Part shown: piece after piece, positions 1 to 9,015 of the stretch
Position numbering within the stretch: position 1 is the first letter of the stretch
Layout of the letters: each line of letters begins with the position of its first letter
Source: Rhizobium sullae
Lineage (GTDB): Bacteria; Pseudomonadota; Alphaproteobacteria; Rhizobiales; Rhizobiaceae
Reading direction: 5' to 3'
Length of the DNA: 64,000 nt
Assembly: GCF_025200715.1 (NCBI RefSeq)
Contig: NZ_CP104144.1
Span: 186,001-250,000, forward strand
Translations under genes and position numbers: made by a program
The notes under the pieces: generated by a model
The model's input: only the letters and a program-made list of their open reading frames with translations
What the model was told of the DNA's origin: nothing
The model's database searches: none

Positions 1-1318
1 TGAAGGGTAGCGCTTCCAGCGTTTGCATGACGCTCAGGTCGTCGGCCGCGTGGACGATGGGATTGGTGCAGTGGGTGATGAAACCCAGCGCAACTGCCGG
101 AACACGCTTGCGGTTGAGTTCGGTGAAATAGCTCAGCATGCCGCCACCGAGCCGGATGCCGGGGAAGGCCGCGCAGGCGGCGGCATAAATATCCTCGAGC
201 GGCGGGCATTCCGGCCATTTGCTGCCGGGCGGCGTCGATTGCCGGTCAACGGAAGGCGAGATTGCAACCGCATCCGGCCGGAACCCGGCCATCTTAATCT
301 GCTGCGCTATGTCGGCCGCTTCGCTGGCGGGCGATTGCTTGCAGGGCAGGGCTATCTCGAGGGTCGACTTGCCGGCATGCAGCTTCGTGACGGCGGCAAA
401 GCCCTGCAGCGCTTCAATGCCGTGTCCGGCAATCGGGTCGAAATGAAAGAGCAGTTCTTGCGGTTTGATCTCCGCAAGGACTTCCCGTGCAGCAAGCGTC
501 GAGGCGGTTTCTTCCGGCGTGACGATCAGACCGATCGAAGGCATGACACCCCGGTTCTGCCCTCTCTCGATCTTTATCGAGCGCCGGTCGTTTCGCGCCC
601 ATGAAGTCGCGCCGCCGCGCCTGTCGTCGATCGTCAGCACGATCCGTTGTCTGATCGGTTCGTCGGCTGCAATCTCATAGGGCCAGGGTAGGGCAAGTGG
701 GCGGACATAGGTCTTGTAGGAGGCATCCGACCAATTGCGCTGGTCTTCCATCTCGAATGTATCGCCTTCCATCCGGCATTCCGCCATGACCCTCGGCAGG
801 ACGGTATGGGTGATGGCCCGCATGTCCTTGAAGGGCTGCCACGGATCGATGAGATCGGGAAAGCGCGTCTCCTCGCGCTGTCCGTCGACATGTTCGACTG
901 TGACCGGCGTTCCGGCCACGCCGACGATCGGATGAAGGATACAGAAACCGCATCGATTGGTCTCAAACCCTGTCTTTGAGATCGCCTCCGCCTCGAAGAC
1001 GAGATCATGGCGCGACGCGTAAATGCGGACATCAACGGCGAGTTCCGTCGCCTCTGGCCCGTTGCAGCGGGCCCGATACGCAACAGCGAAGCTGCCGTCC
1101 TGCTGCTCGATCTTCAAGTCTTCGATCGTCGGATGGTAGGTGCCCCAGTCGCGGTCGCGCACCAGATAGGAAACCGCCCGAAGCACCTCCACGCCGTCAT
1201 AGGCGACCGTGCGAAGATTGCCATGCGCAAGGTGGGCCGACAGCTTGCCCGCCGAAAGATGAACCGGTGGCTCCTCCGCCTCGCGCGTGCCGTAGAGCAG
1301 GAAGGGCTCCGGTTTCAT
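1..1318 (-). CDS. apnL: D-apionate lactonase, C-terminus outside window
   Basis: The reading frame starts at an ATG at 1318 and stays open to the window edge, so about 439 residues are visible and the C-terminus is missing. The N-terminus begins MKPEPFLLYGTREAEEPP. I recognise it as ApnL, which opens D-apionolactone to D-apionate in D-apiose catabolism. The assignment rests on the overall sequence and on its neighbours apsD, apnO, oiaK and oiaX, which form the known pathway. Its start codon overlaps the apsD stop (ATGA), so the two are translationally coupled as the last visible genes of the operon read leftward from apnO. I did not identify catalytic residues. Confidence 0.85.
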   Translation of the reverse strand, partial: MKPEPFLLYGTREAEEPPVHLSAGKLSAHLAHGNLRTVAYDGVEVLRAVSYLVRDRDWGTYHPTIEDLKIEQQDGSFAVAYRARCNGPEATELAVDVRIYASRHDLVFEAEAISKTGFETNRCGFCILHPIVGVAGTPVTVEHVDGQREETRFPDLIDPWQPFKDMRAITHTVLPRVMAECRMEGDTFEMEDQRNWSDASYKTYVRPLALPWPYEIAADEPIRQRIVLTIDDRRGGATSWARNDRRSIKIERGQNRGVMPSIGLIVTPEETASTLAAREVLAEIKPQELLFHFDPIAGHGIEALQGFAAVTKLHAGKSTLEIALPCKQSPASEAADIAQQIKMAGFRPDAVAISPSVDRQSTPPGSKWPECPPLEDIYAAACAAFPGIRLGGGMLSYFTELNRKRVPAVALGFITHCTNPIVHAADDLSVMQTLEALPF

Positions 1319-2349
1319 CGAAGCATCGCTCCGATATCGATGGTTTTGCCCGTCGCGGCACTGTCATAGGCGGCTTCCACCAGAGCGAAGGTCTTCAGAT
1401 TATCGGCGCCCGAGGTCGAGGGCGCCTCGCCGGCGGCCAGCCGATCCGTCCAGTGCTGCTGAATGGCGAAGACACTTTCCTGGATGTTGTGCCAGGGGCG
1501 CGACGCCCAGGACAGCAGCCTGGGCGAGACATCGGTGACTTTCGTGCCCTGGGCGTCAGTCACCTCCAGCCGGTAGCCCTGCGAGAGGCGGATCGTTCCG
1601 TGCGACCCGTCCAGCTCGATCAATGTCTCGGGGAAAGGCTCGGTCGCAAGCCTGGTCGCGTAGCTGACGTCGACAACCGACGTTGCCCCACTTTGGTGAT
1701 CAAGGAGGATAGTTGCAACATCCTCGCCCCTGATGTTCGGATTGACGCGCCTGGTACGCGCGGTCAAAGCCGCGACGTCACCGAGAATGAAGCGAGCAAT
1801 ATCGAGCGTGTGGATTCCGAGGTCTTCGATAATGAAGCGCTCGCCGGCGGCAAGATAGGGCTGGCCGGAAAAGACGTCATAGGCCGAACGGAAGGAGAAA
1901 CGGCCCCAGAAGGGTTCGCCGATCACGCCCGCATCGAGAGCCCTCCTGACGGCCTGGATCGGTGTCTGCCAGCGGAAATTCTCGTGCACCATGAGCGGCA
2001 CGCCGGCATCCCGGCATGCCTTCACCATGGCCTTGGCATCCGCCAGCGTCGTGGCGAACGGCTTCTGGCAGATGACGGGTACCTTGTGGCGGGCCGCCAT
2101 CTCGACCAGCGGGTGATGGCTCTGCACGGTCGTCGCGATGTCGACGAAATCGAAGCCGCCGTCGGCAAAGAGTTGCGAGGCATCGCAGTAGCGGCGCGTG
2201 ATGCCGAACTGTTCGCCGACGATCTTCAGCCGTTCGGGATCCCGGTCGCAGATTGCTGCGATCCTCGCACCCTTTACATCGTTCCACGCATGCATCTGAT
2301 TGACCGCGAAAAAGCCGCAACCGATCAGGGCGCCCTTCAATTCCGTCAT
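1315..2349 (-). CDS. apsD: D-apiose dehydrogenase (Gfo/Idh/MocA family)
   Basis: This 344-residue protein has an N-terminal NAD(P)-binding fold with the glycine motif IGCGFF near residues 9-14, the family motif QKPFATT near residue 93, and a C-terminal substrate domain. It would oxidise D-apiose to D-apionolactone in the cytosol, supplying ApnL. The family (Gfo/Idh/MocA) is broad, so the substrate comes from context: it sits between the sugar ABC transporter and apnL in a cluster that also holds apnO, oiaK and oiaX. The ATG at 2349 is chosen because it gives a normal family N-terminus. The frame is open further upstream, but that stretch lies inside the permease gene. The stop overlaps the apnL start. 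Confidence 0.88.
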   Translation of the reverse strand: MTELKGALIGCGFFAVNQMHAWNDVKGARIAAICDRDPERLKIVGEQFGITRRYCDASQLFADGGFDFVDIATTVQSHHPLVEMAARHKVPVICQKPFATTLADAKAMVKACRDAGVPLMVHENFRWQTPIQAVRRALDAGVIGEPFWGRFSFRSAYDVFSGQPYLAAGERFIIEDLGIHTLDIARFILGDVAALTARTRRVNPNIRGEDVATILLDHQSGATSVVDVSYATRLATEPFPETLIELDGSHGTIRLSQGYRLEVTDAQGTKVTDVSPRLLSWASRPWHNIQESVFAIQQHWTDRLAAGEAPSTSGADNLKTFALVEAAYDSAATGKTIDIGAMLR

Positions 2350-2351
2350 TC

Positions 2352-3416
2352 TCAACCTGCCTTTGCCATCTGCATGAGGCTCACGCGCTGCTGCAGGCGG
2401 CGCTGCGCCTGATCGACGACGACCGCGATGATGATAACGAGTCCCTTGATGACCATCTGCCAGAAGGAGCTTACGCCCATCATGACAAGGCCGTCGGAGA
2501 GAATGCCGATCACGAAGGCGCCGATGATCGTGCCGCCGATCGTGCCGCGGCCGCCTGACATCGAGGTGCCGCCGAGCACGGCTGCGGCAATCGCGTTGAG
2601 CTCGAGGTTCGTGCCGGTCGCCGGATGAGAGGCCATTAGCTCCGAGGAGATGACGAGGCCGACCAGTGCTGCGCAAAAGCCGGAGAACATATAGACGAAC
2701 ATCTTCACGCGGTTGACGCGGATGCCTGACATGCGGGCGGCGCGCTCATTTCCGCCGACGGCGAAGATATGCCGGCCGAGCGGCACGTAGCGGGCGAAAT
2801 AGGCCGCCCCCAGCGCCACGACGATGAGCATCCAGACCGAAACCGGCAGGCCCAGAATACTGCCTGAACCGAGATAGCTGAAGCCCTGATTGCCAAGTTC
2901 CTCCTTGCCGGCGAGATTCGGCAGCGTCTGGCCATCTGAATAAAGAAGCGCCATGCCGCGCGCCACATAGAGTGTGCCGAGGGTGGCAATAAACGGCGCA
3001 ACGTTCAGCCGGGTAATCAGCAGACCGTTGGTGGCGCCGATGACGATGCCGACAGTCATGACGATGATCATCACTTCGAGGATGTTGAAATAGACCGTGT
3101 AGCCGAGCGGCAGGTCGATCCCGTAAAGGATCAGGCCGCCCGCCACCATGCCGCACAGGCCGACGATCGAGCCGACCGAAAGGTCGATGCCGCCGGTGAT
3201 GATAACGAAGGTCATGCCGATCGCCAGAAACGCGTTCTGCGTCGCATGCTTCGACATCAGGATCATGTTCGCCGTCGACAGGAAGTTCGGCGCGAAGATC
3301 GAAAAGAAGATGATGACCGCAAACAGCGCGATGAAGGTGCGCAGCTTCATCAATGTAAGCAGGAAGGATCCGCTGTTGGGGTCTTCGGCGGCGGCAATTT
3401 GGGTTGCTGTCGTCAT
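2352..3416 (-). CDS. sugar ABC transporter permease (RbsC-like), probably for D-apiose
   Basis: This protein of about 354 residues is strongly hydrophobic, with roughly eight to ten membrane segments. It has the RbsC-family signature GGIDLSVGSIVGL near residue 80 and NAIAAAVLGGTSMSGGRGT near residue 270. It would form the membrane channel of the CUT2-type importer with the ATPase and binding protein next to it. The ATG at 3416 overlaps the ATPase stop codon, which implies coupling. A GTG three bases further upstream is the alternative start. Only one permease gene is present, as is usual for ribose-type systems where the permease acts as a homodimer. Confidence 0.93.
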   Translation of the reverse strand: MTTATQIAAAEDPNSGSFLLTLMKLRTFIALFAVIIFFSIFAPNFLSTANMILMSKHATQNAFLAIGMTFVIITGGIDLSVGSIVGLCGMVAGGLILYGIDLPLGYTVYFNILEVMIIVMTVGIVIGATNGLLITRLNVAPFIATLGTLYVARGMALLYSDGQTLPNLAGKEELGNQGFSYLGSGSILGLPVSVWMLIVVALGAAYFARYVPLGRHIFAVGGNERAARMSGIRVNRVKMFVYMFSGFCAALVGLVISSELMASHPATGTNLELNAIAAAVLGGTSMSGGRGTIGGTIIGAFVIGILSDGLVMMGVSSFWQMVIKGLVIIIAVVVDQAQRRLQQRVSLMQMAKAG

Positions 3417-4960
3417 CACGCATGGTTCCTTCTGATTTTATGCCCCTCTGCGGAAGCGGCGACAATGGCCTCCTCGGTCGCCTCCTTGCGGTCGAGGATG
3501 GTGACGAGACGTCCGTTGCTCATCACTGCGATGCGGTCTGAGAGCGCCATGACTTCTTCGAGATCGGAGGTCGAAAACAGGATTGCGAGCCCTTCGCTGG
3601 CGAGCCGCCGCATGGTGCGGAAGACATCGGCTTTGGCACCGACGTCAATGCCGCGCGACGGTTCGTCCATTAACAGGACTTTCGGACCTGTCATCAGCGC
3701 CTTGCCGATGACGACCTTCTGCTGGTTGCCGCCGGACATGGAGGTGACTTCGAAATCGGGATTCCTGGCCTTGATCGAAAGATTGCGGATCGCATCCGCA
3801 ATCGCTTTCTTCTCGCGGCCGAGATCGATGTGGAAGCCGGCTTTGACGAACTGGCCGAGGCTCGCCATGGTCAGGTTGTCGGCGATCGACATGGACTGCA
3901 CCAGGCCCTCGCGCTGCCGGTCCTCGGGGATCAGGGCCAGTCCAAGCTGGATGCGGCGGGTCGTATCCCGCGCCTTCAGCTCCTTGCCGTTGAGAAAGAT
4001 CCTGCCGGTGCAGTGTTCGTGGCGGCCCATGATGCATTCGAAGAACTCGCTGCGGCCGGCCCCCATCAGGCCGTAGATGCCGAGGATCTCGCCTTTCCTA
4101 ATTGAAAGCGATACGTGATCGACGGCAAAGCCGCCATGCAGGCGCGGCAGGCAGATCTCCTCGGTGCGGAGCACTTCTTCGCCTACGGTGTGGCCGATCT
4201 GCTTGGCGAAATCCTTGGCATCCGAGCCGATCATCGAGTGTACGATCCAGCGCGTATCGATATCCTTCACCATGGCGTGCCCGGTGATCTGACCGTCCTT
4301 TAGCACCGTGATGTAGTCGCCGATGGTCATCAGCTCCTCAAGCCGGTGCGAAATGTAGACGATCGCCACCCCTTGCGCCTTGAGCTCCCGGATCACCCGA
4401 AACAGGATGTCGACTTCGGCGGCGCTCAAGGCCGAGGTCGGCTCGTCCATGATCAGGATACGGGTATTGAGCGAGACGGCGCGGGCGATCTCGACGAGTT
4501 GCTGCTGGCCGATCGGCAAGTCTTCCGCAAGCGTGCCGGCGGAGATGCCGGCTTCGACCCGGTTCAGGAATTCATTGGCTTTTGCGACCTGCGCCCGATG
4601 GTCGATACCGCGGATGCCGCGCGTCAGTTCGCGGGTCGCAAAGATGTTCTCGGCGACCGACAGGTTGCCGAACAGGTTGAGCTCCTGGAAGACGATGCCG
4701 ATGCCGTGGCGTACGGCATCTGCCGGGCTGTCGAGATGGATGCGCTCCCCGTCCATCCAGATTTCGCCGAGGGTTGGACGCTCGACACCGGCGATGATGC
4801 GCATCAGGGTCGATTTGCCAGCGCCATTCTCGCCAACCAGCACGTTTACTGCACCGCGACGAAGCTTCAAATTCGCCTTCTTGACGGCGACAATGCCGGA
4901 ATAGGCTTTGGTGATGTCGCGAAGCTCAAGAATGACATCGCCATCGTCGATTTCGGACAT
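3416..4960 (-). CDS. sugar ABC transporter ATPase, two fused ATP-binding domains (RbsA-like)
   Basis: This 514-residue protein carries two nucleotide-binding domains. The first has Walker A GENGAGKST near residue 43, a signature-like IGQQQLVEIARA and Walker B ILIMDEPTS. The second has the degenerate P-loop GLMGAGRSE and the signature MSGGNQQKVVIGKAL, with VLLMDEPSRGID. This double layout with a degenerate second P-loop is typical of RbsA/MglA/XylG ATPases. It powers the importer together with the permease directly downstream. It starts only three bases after the DUF2291 gene and belongs to the same leftward operon that begins at apnO. Confidence 0.95.
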   Translation of the reverse strand: MSEIDDGDVILELRDITKAYSGIVAVKKANLKLRRGAVNVLVGENGAGKSTLMRIIAGVERPTLGEIWMDGERIHLDSPADAVRHGIGIVFQELNLFGNLSVAENIFATRELTRGIRGIDHRAQVAKANEFLNRVEAGISAGTLAEDLPIGQQQLVEIARAVSLNTRILIMDEPTSALSAAEVDILFRVIRELKAQGVAIVYISHRLEELMTIGDYITVLKDGQITGHAMVKDIDTRWIVHSMIGSDAKDFAKQIGHTVGEEVLRTEEICLPRLHGGFAVDHVSLSIRKGEILGIYGLMGAGRSEFFECIMGRHEHCTGRIFLNGKELKARDTTRRIQLGLALIPEDRQREGLVQSMSIADNLTMASLGQFVKAGFHIDLGREKKAIADAIRNLSIKARNPDFEVTSMSGGNQQKVVIGKALMTGPKVLLMDEPSRGIDVGAKADVFRTMRRLASEGLAILFSTSDLEEVMALSDRIAVMSNGRLVTILDRKEATEEAIVAASAEGHKIRRNHA

Positions 4961-4963
4961 TGC

Positions 4964-5599
4964 TCAGCTCCCGATGGTGATTGTAGCAGGCACGAACTGC
5001 GGCAGTTGACCGCCGGTGGGCAGCGGATAGGCGCCGACGGCGGCGAGTTTTCTTCCCGTCAGGCCCTGGCGCGGCAGTTTATCGAGCAAGGTACTGTTGA
5101 CATGGGTGTTGAACGATTTTCCGTATTGCGCCCATTCGATCTGGTTCTTGAACTCGTTGAAATTTACGAAATTCAGGCTGTCACGCAGCGCAGTGCCGCG
5201 GATCGCCGGACCGATCGACACTCGCACATCAGCCTTGGAATCGCCGTCGACATCGACGTCGACATAGGCAGCCCGCGATTTTGTCTCCTCGGCGACGATC
5301 ATGCCGTCCACCTTGGCGGCGAAGGTCCAGGGGGCATTGCCCTGCTTTTCCTTATGGCCATATTTCGCGGCTGCCGCGTCGAGGTCACTCGCTGAAAGGG
5401 CCGTGACATCCTGGAAGCTGCCGGCACGCTCGTTGAGATAGGGGATGACCTTTGAATCCCAGATTGCGGCCACCATGCTGTCTGGATCGAAGGCTTGCTT
5501 GGCGGCTTGCTGCTGCTCGTCAGCGGTTTTCACGAATTTGCAGGCGGACATCGCCAGCGCACAGGCAAGCAAAATTGTGGCGGCTCGCATCTGCAGCAT
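4964..5599 (-). CDS. DUF2291 family lipoprotein of the sugar transporter operon
   Basis: The product has about 211 residues, with a lipoprotein signal ending in the lipobox LAMSAC, so it should be anchored on the periplasmic side of a membrane. The rest matches the DUF2291 family, which I know as a frequent companion of ribose-type ABC operons. Its molecular role is not established. It lies between the ATPase and binding-protein genes, so an accessory role in sugar capture or transporter assembly is the natural guess. I chose the ATG at 5599, which has GGAG eight bases upstream. A GTG at 5608 would only add three residues. Confidence 0.82.
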   Translation of the reverse strand: MLQMRAATILLACALAMSACKFVKTADEQQQAAKQAFDPDSMVAAIWDSKVIPYLNERAGSFQDVTALSASDLDAAAAKYGHKEKQGNAPWTFAAKVDGMIVAEETKSRAAYVDVDVDGDSKADVRVSIGPAIRGTALRDSLNFVNFNEFKNQIEWAQYGKSFNTHVNSTLLDKLPRQGLTGRKLAAVGAYPLPTGGQLPQFVPATITIGS

Positions 5600-5673
5600 T
5601 AAACGCACTCCATCAATGAATATTGCTGCAGGGCAGGGATGGTGTCCCTGCCCTGCGCATTGAGCCCGGGAGA

Positions 5674-6642
<969 letters not shown>

Positions 6643-6692
6643 CTATTTCCCATTAGGGCGGTGAGGGGACGGCTCGCCGTCCCCGGGGTCGA

Positions 6693-7520
6693 TCAAGTGA
6701 TGCGTCGAATGCTCTCGGCGATCTCCTGAGGTTCGAAGACGTTCTTCCAGTCGTCGCGCATGAGCGCGGGGATGCCGAACTCGATGGCCTTGTTGCAGGC
6801 GTCCGAAAACACGCCATCGACTTCCTTGAAAATGACGGCGCCCAGCACGTTCATGTGGCCTAGCAGGAAGTCGCGTGCGGCTTCTGCCGGAACGCCACGG
6901 GCGATGCACTCGTCCATCGCCTGGCGCATGACGACGAGCAGAGAGGCGCAGACGGTTTCCGAAAGACCGGGCTCCAGCATTGCCATCTGCTCGACGGTCA
7001 CGCGATGCGAGCGCATGACCGGCGCCCAGATGACCTTGGCTATCTCCTCGCCGAGCGCATAGGCGCTTTCCGGACCTTGCATGAGGGCGGAGACAATATG
7101 CTGCTTGGCGAAAAGACCGCCGAAATGGTCCTTCTTCGCCTTCATGTCGGTCTCGTCGTTGAAGATCGGCGGATGGCAGGGATGGGTGACGAAAAAGGTA
7201 AGGTCGTCCCGCCTTGGCAGGTGGCCAGCGAAAGGTGCGGCCGCATCGAGCGCAACGACCATCGTTCCCGGCTTCAGCTTGCCCGCGATACCGGCTGCGA
7301 CCTTTCCGATCGCCGTATCCGGAACTGCAAGAATGACAACCTCTGCAACATCGAGAGCTTCATCGGCTGAGACGCAATCGACACCGAGGTCGTTTTTCAG
7401 GCGTGCCTTGCCCGCGTCGCTAACCTCGACATGACGGACGCCAAAACGCGAATCTTTGAGATTCTTGGCAAGCCGGTATCCCATTTTTCCGCCGGCGCCG
7501 AAAAGGGCAATTACAGTCAT
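6693..7520 (-). CDS. apnO: D-apionate oxidoisomerase
   Basis: This 275-residue protein has an N-terminal NAD-binding fold with FGAGGKMGYRLAKNL at residues 7-21, followed by a helical 6-phosphogluconate-dehydrogenase-like C-terminal domain. The stretch FFVTHPCHPPIFNDE near residue 110 is characteristic of this subfamily. ApnO converts D-apionate to 3-oxo-isoapionate, the step between ApnL and OiaK. It is the first gene of the leftward operon that continues through the transporter to apsD and apnL. An operator-like site lies about 30-60 bases upstream of its start. The context makes the assignment firm. Confidence 0.88.
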   Translation of the reverse strand: MTVIALFGAGGKMGYRLAKNLKDSRFGVRHVEVSDAGKARLKNDLGVDCVSADEALDVAEVVILAVPDTAIGKVAAGIAGKLKPGTMVVALDAAAPFAGHLPRRDDLTFFVTHPCHPPIFNDETDMKAKKDHFGGLFAKQHIVSALMQGPESAYALGEEIAKVIWAPVMRSHRVTVEQMAMLEPGLSETVCASLLVVMRQAMDECIARGVPAEAARDFLLGHMNVLGAVIFKEVDGVFSDACNKAIEFGIPALMRDDWKNVFEPQEIAESIRRIT

Positions 7521-7548
7521 GTTTTCTCACCTCATGGGATTTTCAGCA

Positions 7549-7577
7549 TTGATATCGCAACTGGTATGATGAGTCAA
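7549..7577. promoter_or_regulatory. operator-like site upstream of apnO
   Basis: The stretch holds CTGGTATGATGAGT at 7561-7574, which matches 13 of 14 bases of CTGGTATAATGAGT at 10321-10334 in front of oiaX. TTGA at 7549 and TCAA at 7574 flank it symmetrically. It lies just upstream of the apnO operon. I infer it is a binding site of the GntR regulator encoded at 10425. No binding evidence exists here. Confidence 0.55.
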
Positions 7578-7670
7578 TCACCCTACCACTGCGGCGAGGT
7601 GCCCGGCAAAGCTCAGCGCCTCGCCGAGCGTCTTGGTCATCTTGAAGCTGGTCCCGACCCGATAGGTCAT
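7578..7670 (-). CDS. possible 30-residue ORF directly after oiaK
   Basis: An ATG at 7670 follows the oiaK stop codon after one base and opens a frame of 30 residues that begins MTYRVGTSFK and ends AAVVG, stopping at 7578. A purine-rich stretch in the end of oiaK could act as its ribosome binding site. The sequence resembles no family I recognise. It may be a small co-translated protein, a remnant of a deleted pathway gene, or chance. The stop lies against the operator-like site. Confidence 0.3.
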   Translation of the reverse strand: MTYRVGTSFKMTKTLGEALSFAGHLAAVVG

Positions 7671-7671
7671 C

Positions 7672-9015
7672 TCAGGCCCCCCTTCCGTCGCGGATCTGAG
7701 GGAAGTAGCCGTCACTTCCGACCTGGCCGCCCTTCAGCGCGATCTGCAGTCCGTTGGTCGGCGAATAGCCGCCATGAGCGACGCAGAGCGGCGACCCGGG
7801 CGTCTGGGGAAGGGGCAGAAGGGTCGTCAGTGCTTCCACACGCAGCTCCTTGAGTGCGTGGCTGGACGTATCGCCGCCGGCGATGACGGCGCGGGTTAGC
7901 CCCTCACTTTCGATGAGGCGGCGCAGGATCGTACCCAGCGCCTGCCCGAGCCGGTGACGGGCGCCGGGGACGCGATCTATATCAGTTCCGCGATCTGCGG
8001 ACGGACCAAGCGCGGTGTGGAGAAGGACGCTCCGGCCCGCCTTCAATTTTTCGATGCCGGCTGCCACCGCCACTTCGATCGCGCGCTCGGCGCTTTCTCC
8101 GGCAAGGGAAAGGGGGTCAAGGTCGATGCCCTCGAAGCCGTCGGAAAGGGCAGTCCGGATTTGCCGTTCGGTGGTGGGAGAGACGCTGCCGGAAACGACG
8201 GCGAGACGATCGACCTTGCCCGGCGATGCGAATTCCGTGTTTTCGCCGACCAGGCCTGTTGCCCGCCAGGCGCTCAGCAATGCGTATTCGACGCCGGATG
8301 AGCCGGCGACGAAACAGCCGCCTTTGTTCTTGAGACGCCACAGCTGCTCGCCGGCCGCCGCCTGGGATTCTGCGGAGTCGACATCGAGCAGCAGGATGCC
8401 GGCGTTTCCGCTCACCAGATCGTCGATCCGCGCGCTCGCATCCGGCGCGGTGATCATCGCAAGGTCCGCAAGCGCGACGGGCAGGCTGGTCTGCCTGCCG
8501 AGATGAAGGGCAAGATCGGACTCGCCCATCGGCGTGACGGGGTGCAGGCTCATCACGGGATGCCGGTCGATGCGAAAGACACGGCCCTGATAGGCTGCGA
8601 ACAGATGGCCGAAGGCGGTATAACGTTTGAGCTGCGGTGCCCCGACGATGAGGGGCGCGAAAGGCTGGGCAAACACCGCCTTACCGATCTCGATCGCCTT
8701 ACCAATGCTGCCGGTGCGCGGGCTGGAATCGAACGTGGAGCAGACCTTATAATGGCAGATTGCCGCGTTGAGCCCCTTCAACCATTCGAAGGCCGGAGCA
8801 AGATGTTGCTGCATCCATTCCGGGCTTTCGCTGCGACTCGTTCCGGCGATGCCGATCGCCAGGCAATCCGAAAAACGCTCGAGCATCTCCGGCCGCGGGA
8901 TGCCGAGGAACAGCACCGTGGGAATTCCATTCGAGGCAAGGGCTTCCATCACGTCGGTGGAGCCCGTGAAATCATCGCCGTAGTAGCTGACGAGAAGGTC
9001 GTTCATTGCCGTCAC
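7672..9015 (-). CDS. oiaK: 3-oxo-isoapionate kinase (DUF1537 / four-carbon acid sugar kinase family)
   Basis: This 447-residue protein starts with a GTG overlapping the oiaX stop. An ATG nine bases on is the alternative. It has the family's N-terminal YYGDDFTGSTDVMEAL motif and a C-terminal nucleotide-binding region with AGGDTSSHAL near residue 375 and HGGYSPTNGLQIALKGGQVG near the end. The domain order, N-terminal substrate domain then C-terminal ATP domain, matches this kinase family. OiaK phosphorylates 3-oxo-isoapionate, making the substrate of OiaX. Its overlap with oiaX and the pathway genes nearby support the specific name over other members of the family. Confidence 0.88.
   Translation of the reverse strand: MTAMNDLLVSYYGDDFTGSTDVMEALASNGIPTVLFLGIPRPEMLERFSDCLAIGIAGTSRSESPEWMQQHLAPAFEWLKGLNAAICHYKVCSTFDSSPRTGSIGKAIEIGKAVFAQPFAPLIVGAPQLKRYTAFGHLFAAYQGRVFRIDRHPVMSLHPVTPMGESDLALHLGRQTSLPVALADLAMITAPDASARIDDLVSGNAGILLLDVDSAESQAAAGEQLWRLKNKGGCFVAGSSGVEYALLSAWRATGLVGENTEFASPGKVDRLAVVSGSVSPTTERQIRTALSDGFEGIDLDPLSLAGESAERAIEVAVAAGIEKLKAGRSVLLHTALGPSADRGTDIDRVPGARHRLGQALGTILRRLIESEGLTRAVIAGGDTSSHALKELRVEALTTLLPLPQTPGSPLCVAHGGYSPTNGLQIALKGGQVGSDGYFPQIRDGRGA

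Noticed and set aside
976..2412. Long + strand open frame of 478 residues opposite apsD and apnL
   Set aside because: It is the high-GC shadow of genuine genes on the other strand. The sequence is rich in Arg, Pro and Gly with no family motif, and the - strand frame shows a clear dehydrogenase.
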